Assembly: GCA_024405335.1 (NCBI GenBank)
Contig: JAKSOX010000045.1
Span: forward strand, 1-11,816
Direction: 5' to 3'
Length of the DNA: 11,816 nt
Origin: Kiritimatiellia bacterium
GTDB taxonomy: Bacteria > Verrucomicrobiota > Kiritimatiellia > RFP12 > UBA1067
Part shown: positions 1 to 6,958 of the stretch, one piece after another
Layout of the letters: every line of letters begins with the position of its first letter
How positions within the stretch are numbered: the first letter of the stretch is position 1
Position numbers and translations under genes: made by a program
The notes under the pieces: generated by a model
What the model was told of the DNA's origin: nothing
What the model saw: only the letters and a program-made list of their open reading frames with translations
Database searches by the model: none

Positions 1-50
1 CGAAGCGCTTTCGCGTTCGCGTGCACGTCGGAAAGGATCGCCCATTTCAC
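1..50 (-). CDS. Calcineurin-like metallophosphoesterase, N-terminal fragment (runs off the left edge)
   Basis: Read on the minus strand from a GTG at 48-50, the first 16 codons give MKWAILSDVHANAKAL, and the frame stays open to the window edge. A short beta strand followed by SDVHAN is the first metal-binding block (D-x-H) of calcineurin-like phosphoesterases, and the form ILSDxHxN..AL is typical of the small ApaH/YfcE-like cytoplasmic group. No signal peptide is visible. The start lies 10 bases after the stop of the GH78 gene and the ribosome-binding G-run abuts that stop codon, so it is probably the next gene of the same operon and translationally coupled to it. Only about 16 residues can be seen, so substrate and subfamily are open. 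The family call is good; the exact start is likely but not certain because GTG is used. Confidence 0.72.
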   Translation of the reverse strand, partial: MKWAILSDVHANAKAL

Positions 51-55
51 CGGCG

Positions 56-62
56 CCCCCCT
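56..62 (-). promoter_or_regulatory. Ribosome binding site for the GTG-started phosphoesterase
   Basis: The minus strand reads TAGGGGGGCGCCG directly before the GTG. The AGGGGGG run overlaps the TAG stop of the rhamnosidase gene and lies 5 bases from the GTG. It supports the GTG at 48-50 over the out-of-frame ATG at 44-46. Confidence 0.5.
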
Positions 63-2157
63 ATTCGTCGCCCAACGCCGCCGTCGAATGCGGCGGAACG
101 GCTACGGTCCTGCCCTTCCACACGAGCTTGCCGACGCCGCCGTTGCCCGTGACGCGAACGCCCTTTTCGTCCACGCGCACGTGCACGGGGCCGGACGGCG
201 TGGGCACGTCGCCCTCCATCCATTTGAGCCCGCCCAGACACGGCTTCACCTCGTATTCCGCGAATCCCGGCTTGACCGGTTCCACGCCCAGGTAGTAGCG
301 TCCGAGCAGGTAGATCGGGCTCGCGCCCCACGCATGGCACAGGCTCTTGCCGTAGGGGCGGCCGTACATCGCGTACTTGTCGAGGCCTTTTTCGTCCGTG
401 TTGTAAAGCTCCCAAAAACTCGTGGCGCCTTCGTCCAGCATGCCGCCCCAGTACTCGAGCATCGCCTTCATCACGTCCGTCTGGCGGCCGAGCGTGCACA
501 ACGACTCGAGTTCGTAGAATCGCATGTAGGGCGTCTGGATCTTCATCACCTTGTCGTTGAAAATCACGTTCTTCAGCACGGAGGCGCGCTGGGCGTCGTC
601 GAAATACCCCCAGGCGAGGCCGAACATGTTCGGATAGCGCGTGAGCTGCGGATCGAGCGTGCCGTCGTCCTTGAGCAGATGCATGAGCGCGCCTTTCTCG
701 GCGCTCCAGAAAAGCGGCACCACTTCGAGCTTGAGCTTCTGCGCGCGCACCCTGTACATGCCCAGCAGCTTTTCCGGCGCGCCCGCGACTTTCCCCAGTT
801 CGGCCATCGCCTCGAGCGCGCGCACGAAAAGCATCTGCTCGAAGCTCGTGACGCCGCCGTAGTTGTGCAGCGGTTCCGGCGCCCAGTCGATGAACATCCA
901 GTCGCCCCGGTCGGCGTGCGGACGGCCGCATCTGTCCAAACGCGAAATCGCGAAGTCCATCAGCGACGTCATGCGGGTCCACGCCTGTTTCACGAACGCC
1001 GCGTCGCCCGTGAAAAGCCAGTAGTCGCGGATGGAGGTGAACCAGTAGAACGTGTAGTCCATGATCTGGTTCACGTGCATCACCACGGGATCGCCGCCGC
1101 GCAGGTACCAGATGGCGTCCTTCACGAGCTGCCGGTCGCCGTAGAGGTAGTAGTTCATCAAATAGCTCTGGCAGGCGTCGCCGCTCCACGTCCAGCGGTC
1201 GCGCTTCGCGCCTTCCACGGGAATCTCGCGCAGCGTGAGCCCCAACGTCCACGCAGCCACGTCCCATATCTTGTTCAGGCGCTCGTTGTCGCAGCGGAAG
1301 GACCCCGTCCGCTCGAGCGGCAGCCACTCGAAGTCCATCGCCACGTCCCTGAACGACAGGCCTTCCGTCTCCGGCAGCACGTGCACGTACCGGAAGCCGC
1401 GCGAAACGGGCATGCGGAAATCGCCCGCCGCGGGCACGTCCGCGAATTCCCACGAATCGACCTTCTCGGGGTCGAGCTCGCGCGCCTCGGGTTCGCTTTC
1501 GCCGTAGACGACGCGCACGCGGCCGGGCTTGTTCGCGCCGAGGAGCTTCACGAAGCCGAACGTCTCGCGGCCGAAGTCGGCGAAAAGACGGTTTCCTTCC
1601 CGCGACACCGACACCGCCTTTTCCGGACGCGTCGGCAAGCGGTAGTCGGCGGGACGCGCGGACGCGGCGGCGAAGCGGTCCTCGCATTCCGCCGCCGGCG
1701 CGGGGACGTGCGGCTGGCACGCGCTGCCGCCCATGCGCCAATCCGCTTCCCACGAACCGTCCGTCTTCACGGTGGGTCCGTTCAGGTACAGGGCCGGCGG
1801 CTTCGCGCCGCAAAACACGGACGCCACCACCTGGTAGTCGCCCGCGGGGAACACGTACTTGTTTGAAGTGACGCCGGGCAAGTCGTCGCGGCCGGTGAAG
1901 CGGAGCGTCCCTTCGACGGCGAGCTCCACGACTTCCGGCTTCGCCAGCGAAAGCCGCTTGCGGAACTGCACCGACGGATGGAAATTGTACGACGCCCAGA
2001 ACGTGGGATATCCGCCGCCGTGTTCGATGCGCCGCGCCTGCAGCTCGTTTCCGCGCCACAGCGCGTAGTCGCCCGGATACCAGATCCACTTGGCGTCCTG
2101 CGCCGCGCCCGCGGCGAACGCCATCAGCGCCGCGCCCAGAAAAACCGATTTTTTCAT
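61..2157 (-). CDS. Exported alpha-L-rhamnosidase, glycoside hydrolase family 78
   Basis: This 698-residue protein should hydrolyse terminal alpha-L-rhamnosyl residues by inversion. Residues 1-19 form a signal peptide (KK, hydrophobic run, small residues before Q20), so it acts outside the cytoplasm. Residues about 20-280 are beta domains; the segment near 193-260 (FADFGRETFGFVKL, then a YGESE strand) resembles the GH78 domain preceding the catalytic barrel. The alpha/alpha-barrel spans about 283-620. It holds EGAKRDRWTWSGD (315-327), the GH78 acid block, with Asp320 at the general-acid position and Asp327 conserved, FIDW (422-425), GATSFWE (577-583) with Glu583 as general base, and CHAWGASP (607-614). 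A small C-terminal beta domain follows (about 621-690). The start has AAAAGGAA 6 bases upstream and lies 25 bases after the aldolase stop. The family is well supported. The exact substrate is not: GH78 includes aryl-rhamnoside and polysaccharide enzymes. Confidence 0.9.
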   Translation of the reverse strand: MKKSVFLGAALMAFAAGAAQDAKWIWYPGDYALWRGNELQARRIEHGGGYPTFWASYNFHPSVQFRKRLSLAKPEVVELAVEGTLRFTGRDDLPGVTSNKYVFPAGDYQVVASVFCGAKPPALYLNGPTVKTDGSWEADWRMGGSACQPHVPAPAAECEDRFAAASARPADYRLPTRPEKAVSVSREGNRLFADFGRETFGFVKLLGANKPGRVRVVYGESEPEARELDPEKVDSWEFADVPAAGDFRMPVSRGFRYVHVLPETEGLSFRDVAMDFEWLPLERTGSFRCDNERLNKIWDVAAWTLGLTLREIPVEGAKRDRWTWSGDACQSYLMNYYLYGDRQLVKDAIWYLRGGDPVVMHVNQIMDYTFYWFTSIRDYWLFTGDAAFVKQAWTRMTSLMDFAISRLDRCGRPHADRGDWMFIDWAPEPLHNYGGVTSFEQMLFVRALEAMAELGKVAGAPEKLLGMYRVRAQKLKLEVVPLFWSAEKGALMHLLKDDGTLDPQLTRYPNMFGLAWGYFDDAQRASVLKNVIFNDKVMKIQTPYMRFYELESLCTLGRQTDVMKAMLEYWGGMLDEGATSFWELYNTDEKGLDKYAMYGRPYGKSLCHAWGASPIYLLGRYYLGVEPVKPGFAEYEVKPCLGGLKWMEGDVPTPSGPVHVRVDEKGVRVTGNGGVGKLVWKGRTVAVPPHSTAALGDE

Positions 2158-2182
2158 GCCGTTCCTTTTCGTGGTGCGGAGT

Positions 2183-2947
2183 TCAGCCGCGGACTTGGTC
2201 GCAGGCCGCCTTGAACGAGCGGATGCCCGCCGCCATGGCGCCCCAATCGGACGTGCCGGCGAACCAGTCCACGCCGCGCCGCTTCCAACGCGGGAAGTCG
2301 CCAGCCGCCGTGCCCAGGATCTTGCCCGCCTTCTTGATCTTGAATGCGACTTCGTCGATCACCTTGTTGAGTTCCGGATCGTCCATTCGGTTGAGAATGC
2401 CCATCGAACCGGACAAGTCGCACGGCCCGATGCAGAACGAATCGACGCCAGGCACCTTGAGGATCTTGTCCAGGTTCTTCACCGCGTCCACGTGCTCGAT
2501 CTGGCAAATCACCATCGGCCAGCGTTCGGAGAACTTCACGTAGTCGAAGAAGTCCTCGGCGCCGTAGCGCACCGCGCGGCGCACGCCGCAGCCGCGGATG
2601 CCCGCGGGCGGATAGCGGCATGCGGCCACGGCCTGCTCGGCCAGCTCGGGCGTGTTCACCATCGGCACGATGACGCCGTCCGGCGCGAGGTCGAGATACG
2701 GCTTGATCAGCATCGGTTCGTCCGCCCGGACGCGCACGAGTCCGGCGCACCCCGTGCCGCGCAGCGCGATGAGATGGCGCTGCACGTCCTGGATCGTGTG
2801 CGGACCGTGTTCCGCGTCGATCCAGCAGAAGTCCATGCCGCAGTCCCCCGCGAGCTCGCTCACCACGAGATCGCTCATCGTCACCACGCACCCGACCGAC
2901 GTTTTCCCGGTCTTGAGATTGTCAAACAGCCGATTCTTGATTTCCAT
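2183..2947 (-). CDS. HpcH/HpaI-family class II aldolase, possibly 2-keto-3-deoxy-L-rhamnonate aldolase
   Basis: A 254-residue protein of usual family length, without a signal peptide, so cytoplasmic. The family cleaves 2-keto-4-hydroxy acids to pyruvate and an aldehyde using a divalent metal. The sequence shows the HpcH/HpaI signatures in order: DAEHGPH with catalytic His47, VRV with Arg72, CQIE with metal ligand Glu151, and IGPCDLSGSMG with metal ligand Asp177. The YPPAGIRGCG loop (112-121) is also typical. The ATG at 2945-2947 is preferred to an upstream in-frame ATG at 3070: AAAGGAG lies 5 bases before it, family similarity begins exactly here (MEIKNRLFDNLKTG), and the 41-residue extension would overlap the barrel gene and looks non-coding. 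Lying directly before a rhamnosidase, a RhmA-type role is attractive, but sequence alone does not separate RhmA from HpaI or GarL types. Family call strong, substrate weak. Confidence 0.9.
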   Translation of the reverse strand: MEIKNRLFDNLKTGKTSVGCVVTMSDLVVSELAGDCGMDFCWIDAEHGPHTIQDVQRHLIALRGTGCAGLVRVRADEPMLIKPYLDLAPDGVIVPMVNTPELAEQAVAACRYPPAGIRGCGVRRAVRYGAEDFFDYVKFSERWPMVICQIEHVDAVKNLDKILKVPGVDSFCIGPCDLSGSMGILNRMDDPELNKVIDEVAFKIKKAGKILGTAAGDFPRWKRRGVDWFAGTSDWGAMAAGIRSFKAACDQVRG

Positions 2948-2952
2948 GCCCG

Positions 2953-2959
2953 CTCCTTT
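2953..2959 (-). promoter_or_regulatory. Ribosome binding site that fixes the aldolase start
   Basis: The minus strand carries AAAGGAG, 5 bases before the ATG at 2945-2947. It is among the best Shine-Dalgarno matches in the window and argues against the longer in-frame start at 3070. Confidence 0.75.
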
Positions 2960-2965
2960 GGAAGA

Positions 2966-2994
2966 CGCGGCGACGGCAAAACGCCGCCGCCGCG
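2966..2994 (-). other. Intergenic GC-rich stem-loop between barrel and aldolase genes
   Basis: An inverted repeat forms a 7-bp stem, one mismatch (2973/2987), a 4-bp stem and a 5-base loop (2978-2982). All paired positions are G-C. On the minus strand it lies in the 70-base gap after the barrel stop and ends 6 bases before the aldolase ribosome-binding site. No T-run follows, so it is not a classical intrinsic terminator. It could stabilise the 3' end of the barrel mRNA, cause partial termination, or be a chance product of GC-rich spacer. Confidence 0.45.
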
Positions 2995-3017
2995 CGTCCC
3001 GGCAAGTCGTGCCGCCG

Positions 3018-3956
3018 TCAGAATTCCAGACCCGCCTTGAAACCGCCCCACACGAGATTGCGGCTCGCACGGCCGTAGTCAGCCGCGCTCATGCCGTCGC
3101 GGACGTCGCCGTTGAGCACCGCCGTGTACGCGACGAACGCGCCCACCGTGAAGTGCTTGCACACTTCGTACGACAGGTCGAACCTGATCGTCGTGCCGCC
3201 GATGCCGTCCTTGAGGTTGTCGCCGAATTCCTCCGTGGTTGGATCGTAATCGCGGCCGACGCCGTAGAGGCCCTCGGTGAGATACATGCCGCTGCCGAAG
3301 TTGAGGTTCCAGTCCGCGCCCAGGGTCAGCTCGTTGAGCCAGGATTCTTCGACCCCGGCCAAATCGCCCAGACTCACTTCCTTCTTGAGGCCCAGCTCGA
3401 AATGGTTCGCGTCAAAAGGATGGTAGGCGTGGCTGTACTGGCCGTACGCGCCCACGTACGGATTTTCGAACTCCGCCTTCACGTAGATTTCGCGCGAGGA
3501 CGGATAGTCGTCGCGGAAATCCTTGCGGGCGCGATAGGTGTACCACTCGTGGCCGGCTTCGAACGAAAGCGACCACTCCTCGTCTTCCGACTGCCACGCC
3601 GTGTAGCCGAGATGGAGGTTGTAGTCCGTTTCGTTCATCGCGCGCGGAATTTCCGCCTGCCGACGGTTGGTGAGGTCCCAGTTCTGCCACACGGAGAACC
3701 CGGCGGAAAGGCCGGTGGCGTCGTGGGAAACGTCGGCCCACGCGCACGGTTGCCACACGGGGCGGTCGTTGATGACCGAGTTGCGCCACACGTACGCCGT
3801 GGCGAAATCGTTGTCGAAACCGGCCTCGAAGGCCCAGGGCGGTTCGTGCTCGTCGGCGGCGAGTTCGTTTTCGGGCTCCGCGTTTTCCGCGCCGAAGGCC
3901 GCAAACGCCGCCAGCGTGAACGCCGTCGCCAATGTTTTTCTACTGCTGCATTTCAT
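3018..3956 (-). CDS. Outer-membrane beta-barrel protein (putative porin, TorF/gcw_chp-like layout)
   Basis: A 312-residue protein with a signal peptide at about residues 1-23 (RK, then an Ala/Phe-rich run), an acidic stretch (24-38), then many amphipathic strands rich in Trp, Tyr and Phe separated by acidic turns, ending in Phe312 (AGLEF), as outer-membrane barrels do. The first strands (FEAGFDNDFATAYVWRNSV, then DATGLSAGFSVWQNWDL, then YNLHLGYTAW) resemble the layout of small TorF-type putative porins, in which the first strand pair lies near 43-60. No TonB box or plug is visible, so it is not SusC-like. It is the first gene after an extended -10 promoter, with a predicted leader of about 28 bases, and leads an operon with an aldolase and a rhamnosidase. 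Passage of oligosaccharides or a structural role are both possible. Barrel nature is likely; the family name is tentative. Confidence 0.75.
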   Translation of the reverse strand: MKCSSRKTLATAFTLAAFAAFGAENAEPENELAADEHEPPWAFEAGFDNDFATAYVWRNSVINDRPVWQPCAWADVSHDATGLSAGFSVWQNWDLTNRRQAEIPRAMNETDYNLHLGYTAWQSEDEEWSLSFEAGHEWYTYRARKDFRDDYPSSREIYVKAEFENPYVGAYGQYSHAYHPFDANHFELGLKKEVSLGDLAGVEESWLNELTLGADWNLNFGSGMYLTEGLYGVGRDYDPTTEEFGDNLKDGIGGTTIRFDLSYEVCKHFTVGAFVAYTAVLNGDVRDGMSAADYGRASRNLVWGGFKAGLEF

Positions 3957-3964
3957 GTTTCATG

Positions 3965-3970
3965 CTCCTT
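3965..3970 (-). promoter_or_regulatory. Ribosome binding site for the barrel gene
   Basis: AAGGAG on the minus strand, 8 bases before the ATG at 3954-3956. A second ATG at 3961-3963 is only 1 base from the motif and opens a 7-codon dead-end frame, so the start at 3956 is chosen. Confidence 0.7.
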
Positions 3971-3990
3971 ATGAGGTTTAAGATGCGGGC

Positions 3991-3999
3991 ATTATACCA
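3991..3999 (-). promoter_or_regulatory. Extended -10 promoter of the barrel-aldolase-rhamnosidase operon
   Basis: The minus strand reads TGGTATAAT, an exact match to the sigma70 extended -10 form TGnTATAAT, in the one AT-rich patch of an otherwise GC-rich window. The -35 region about 17 bases upstream (near 4014-4019, AGTCCA) is poor, as is common when an extended -10 is present. Transcription would begin near 3984, giving a leader of about 28 bases before the barrel ATG. It lies just downstream of the terminator of the preceding operon. No operator repeat is evident around it. Confidence 0.7.
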
Positions 4000-4021
4000 C
4001 GTATGCAGCATTTTGGACTCT

Positions 4022-4060
4022 AAAACAATCAGGAATCGCAGCCGTTGCAACCGCGAATCC
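4022..4060 (-). terminator. Intrinsic terminator after the CapA-M14 gene
   Basis: Positions 4032-4060 form a hairpin with two 13-base arms, a 3-base loop (CAA in minus-strand RNA) and one T-T mismatch (4035/4057). The minus strand then reads TGATTGTTTTA. Three of the inner pairs are G-U only in the minus-strand transcript and become A-C mismatches on the plus strand, so the structure is strand-specific and points to termination of right-to-left transcription. It starts 26 bases after the stop of the CapA-M14 gene. Confidence 0.75.
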
Positions 4061-4086
4061 CGGAAGAGTTCGTCCGTTCTCTCCGC

Positions 4087-6951
4087 TCACCTCGGCACGC
4101 GGATGACGATCCGGCGGTAGCTGACCGGTTCGATTTCCTCGGTGCACGCGGAGGCGCGCGGACCGCCGCCCGGAAACGCGACCAGCATCTGCCGGGGCCC
4201 CACGCCGACCGTCCCCGGCGCTTTGCCCGCGACCGCGTACGCATACACTTCCGGACCTTCCACGGGCACGTGGATTTCATACGCCCCGGCGGGCGCGTCC
4301 AGTTTCGCCGCCGCCGCCGCCAGCGGACGCAGCGCCGTCCGCGCCACCTCCGCCGTCACGCCGCCGCCCAGATCGTACGCGCCGAGCGCGATCTTCGCAA
4401 AATCGTTCGTGCGCGCGAACGCCGCCGCCCGCGCGAACCCCGGCGCCAGGCGCGCGTAGTCGCCGAGCTTGTCGAGATCGTCCCGCACGCAGACGCCCTC
4501 GATTTCCAACGCCGTTTCGGCGCCCGCCGTCGGATCGCTCAAAAAGGCGCGCAGCACCTTGGCGCTGTCCGAGCCGATTTCGCGGCAGGCGTCCGGCGTG
4601 ACGACGCGTCCGTTCGCCACCGCGAACGGCGTTTCGTAGGTCATCTGGATCCGGCGGCCCTTGAAGCACTCGTCGGTCCACTTCTTGGAACCGGCGCCGC
4701 CCGTGCCGCTGCCGGCGTTCCACGGGCCGTTCCACCGGAACTTCCACGGGATGTTGCACGACGTGCGGTAGTTGATCGAGCCGGTCTGCATCCGTTCGAG
4801 CAGACGGCCCCAACGCGCGATGGCGGCGTTGTTCCGTTCGTCCGAACCGAAGCACAGGTACATCCATTCGTTGTAGCAGCCGTACATCCACGGACTGTGC
4901 GAATCGAGCCAGCCGTCGACGCGGAATTTAGCGTGGTCGGCGATCCACCGCTTGAGCGCGGCCGTTTCGTGGTAGAGGTTGGTGGCGCCGTAGTCGCGGC
5001 CGTGGTCGTAGGGCTTGCGGCCCTTGCCCTGGTCGCCGTCCACGTGGCCGTCGTAGTCCACGAACGGCACCACCATCGCCTCGACGTTTTCGCGCAGCCA
5101 CGCGCCGAGGTCGTCCGCGCCGAAGAAGCGCTCCAGCAGACCCTCGAGCACGTAGGTGCCCGTCGTTTCCTGGCAGTGGTGGCGCGACGTGAACACGAAA
5201 CGGTATTTCGGTTCCTTGTCGATGCAGCCGAAGCGCGCGCACGGCACGCTGCGGCCTTTGCGCGACTTGCACAGTTCCTGCGCGACGAACGTCTTGCCGC
5301 GCGCGTCGTCGTGTCGGGCGAGGAACGCGTCCCACTGCCACGGATAGTACTGGAACGTCTGGTAGAACCACGTCTCGTGCTCTTCGGGGCCGAATTCGTA
5401 GGTGAATTCCTTGTGCGTGCTCCTGCCGTCGCACGGATACGACCACGTTTTGCCGCCGTCTTTCGTCACCGCGGGCCCGCGCGACGAAACCGGTCCGCCG
5501 CCGTAGGGGTCCGTGAAGCGGAAACGCAGCGTCCGGCCGGCGGCGCCGCGCACGCGGAAGCCCCAGTAGAACCACTCCATCGAATCGCGGTACTCCTGGC
5601 GCACGTACACGACGTCGTTGGAAACCGCGTCCACGTGCACGTTGCCAGCCGGCACGGCGTCGTCCACGAGGAAACCTCCGCCCGGCAGCGCGAGCGGATC
5701 GTATTCGGGCAGCACGCCGTCCGCCGCGAAGGAGCGGCCGCCGAAGCGCCGCGCCGTTTCGAGGATGCCGGCCGCGAGCGCCGCCTTCGCCGCCGGGTCT
5801 TTCTCCGCCGCGTGCAGATCGCTGGCGCACGCGACGCGCACCAGATTCGTGCCGTCGCCTTTCACCAGCTTCAGCACGGAGAACGTGGTCTTCGACACCT
5901 TGGCGGCGCCCTTCGCGTCGCGCGTCAAATAGACGTGCCAGGCGATCGACCAGTCGGCCATTTTGTCGTGGGGACCGCCCCAAACGCCGGTGACGCTCAG
6001 GAAATTGCCCAGCGAATAGGTCGTGAGCCGGCCGTCCGCGATGCCCAGGAAATCGGAGCCGTGCACCACGTGTTCGTGCGCGCCCGCGATCCAGTCGACG
6101 CCGCAGTCCGCCAGGAACGACGCGAGCTCCTTCGTGTACTTCGTTTCGACGGGATTGTACTGGCCGCCCGCGTGCATGCCCATCACCACGAAATCGGGCT
6201 TGGCCGCCTTCACGCGGGCGACGTCCGCCTTCACGTGCGCGCGCTCCTCCGCGTGCTCTTCGACGCGCTCGTACACCGGCAGCGAGAAGTTTTCCGGCCA
6301 GCGCTTCGCCTCCCGCGCCGCGTACGCGCGCGCCGCCGGCGAATTCCGGTCGCCGAACGTCCATTCCCGCGCGTTCGGCTCCCACAGTTCCTGGCGCTGG
6401 AAGAAGTTCACCATGAAGCGGTTGCCGTCGTCCAGGTATTCGCGGTTCGAGAACGCGTTGGAGCCGTAGGTGTAGGAAAGGAGGCCGAGCTTGAAGCCCT
6501 TCACGTCCACGATCGCGGGACGCTCGGACGCCTCGCGCGTGGCGAAGGTGCCCGTGTGCGGCAGGCCGATTTCGTCGAGCGCGGCGATCGTGCGCTTGAC
6601 GCCTTCGGGGCCGCGGTCCAGGCAGTGGTTGTTCGCCGTGAACACGAAATCGACGCCAGCGTCCTTCGCCGCCTGCGCGTATTCCTTCGGGGAACAGAAG
6701 CACCAGCGCTCGTGCGTCAGGTCGCGGTTGTCGGGCGCGATGGGCGTTTCCAGGTTCGCGACCACGAAATCGCTCGCCGCGAAAAGCGGCTTCACGCCCG
6801 CGAAGGCGGCCGAAAAGTCGAACGTGTCCGCGCCCGTGCGGCACGCCTCCTGAAACGGACGGCCGCAGAGCATGTCGCCAACGAACGTCACCTTCACGTC
6901 CGCCAGACACGCCAGCGGCAGAACCAAAGCCGGAATCAACGCATTCTTCAT
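4087..6951 (-). CDS. Exported fusion of a CapA-type metallophosphatase-fold domain and an M14 zinc carboxypeptidase
   Basis: A 954-residue protein with a signal peptide at about 1-17. Residues 18-320 match the CapA/PGA_cap fold: VTFVGDM (Gly25, Asp26), NLETP (66-70), ANNHCLDRG (106-114, His109), VMGMHAGGQYN (256-266, His260), GAHEHVVHGSDF (290-301) and YSLGNF (312-317). Residues about 430-550 look like the beta domain that precedes the catalytic domain in cytosolic-carboxypeptidase-like M14 proteins (FYWGFRVRGAAGRTLRFRF, then FQYYPWQW). Residues about 580-805 are M14-like: HCQE (592-595) gives ligands His592 and Glu595, VPFVDYDGHVDGD matches the NPDGxxNG block, GRDYG carries Arg652, DSH gives third ligand His685, and TYETPF supplies Glu773 at the catalytic Glu position. 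The last 150 residues are Ala-rich and unassigned. GAGG lies about 6 bases before the start, 7 bases after the esterase stop. The start agrees with the signal. Both domains look intact; the joint substrate is unknown. Confidence 0.85.
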   Translation of the reverse strand: MKNALIPALVLPLACLADVKVTFVGDMLCGRPFQEACRTGADTFDFSAAFAGVKPLFAASDFVVANLETPIAPDNRDLTHERWCFCSPKEYAQAAKDAGVDFVFTANNHCLDRGPEGVKRTIAALDEIGLPHTGTFATREASERPAIVDVKGFKLGLLSYTYGSNAFSNREYLDDGNRFMVNFFQRQELWEPNAREWTFGDRNSPAARAYAAREAKRWPENFSLPVYERVEEHAEERAHVKADVARVKAAKPDFVVMGMHAGGQYNPVETKYTKELASFLADCGVDWIAGAHEHVVHGSDFLGIADGRLTTYSLGNFLSVTGVWGGPHDKMADWSIAWHVYLTRDAKGAAKVSKTTFSVLKLVKGDGTNLVRVACASDLHAAEKDPAAKAALAAGILETARRFGGRSFAADGVLPEYDPLALPGGGFLVDDAVPAGNVHVDAVSNDVVYVRQEYRDSMEWFYWGFRVRGAAGRTLRFRFTDPYGGGPVSSRGPAVTKDGGKTWSYPCDGRSTHKEFTYEFGPEEHETWFYQTFQYYPWQWDAFLARHDDARGKTFVAQELCKSRKGRSVPCARFGCIDKEPKYRFVFTSRHHCQETTGTYVLEGLLERFFGADDLGAWLRENVEAMVVPFVDYDGHVDGDQGKGRKPYDHGRDYGATNLYHETAALKRWIADHAKFRVDGWLDSHSPWMYGCYNEWMYLCFGSDERNNAAIARWGRLLERMQTGSINYRTSCNIPWKFRWNGPWNAGSGTGGAGSKKWTDECFKGRRIQMTYETPFAVANGRVVTPDACREIGSDSAKVLRAFLSDPTAGAETALEIEGVCVRDDLDKLGDYARLAPGFARAAAFARTNDFAKIALGAYDLGGGVTAEVARTALRPLAAAAAKLDAPAGAYEIHVPVEGPEVYAYAVAGKAPGTVGVGPRQMLVAFPGGGPRASACTEEIEPVSYRRIVIRVPR

Positions 6952-6958
6952 GTCACCC

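Noticed and set aside
2948..3070. A 41-residue N-terminal extension of the aldolase from an in-frame ATG at 3070
   Set aside because: It overlaps the end of the barrel gene, lacks a ribosome site and family similarity; the ATG at 2947 has AAAGGAG at 5 bases and begins the conserved domain.
3940..3963. A 7-codon leader frame (MKHEMQQ) overlapping the start of the barrel gene
   Set aside because: Its ATG is only 1 base from the AAGGAG motif, too close for initiation, and the peptide shows no attenuator-like codon run.
4087..6951. Reading the CapA domain as evidence for a poly-gamma-glutamate capsule biosynthesis locus
   Set aside because: There are no capB/capC/pgs ligase genes nearby, and the neighbours are esterases and a glycosidase; the CapA fold also occurs in proteins of unknown function.
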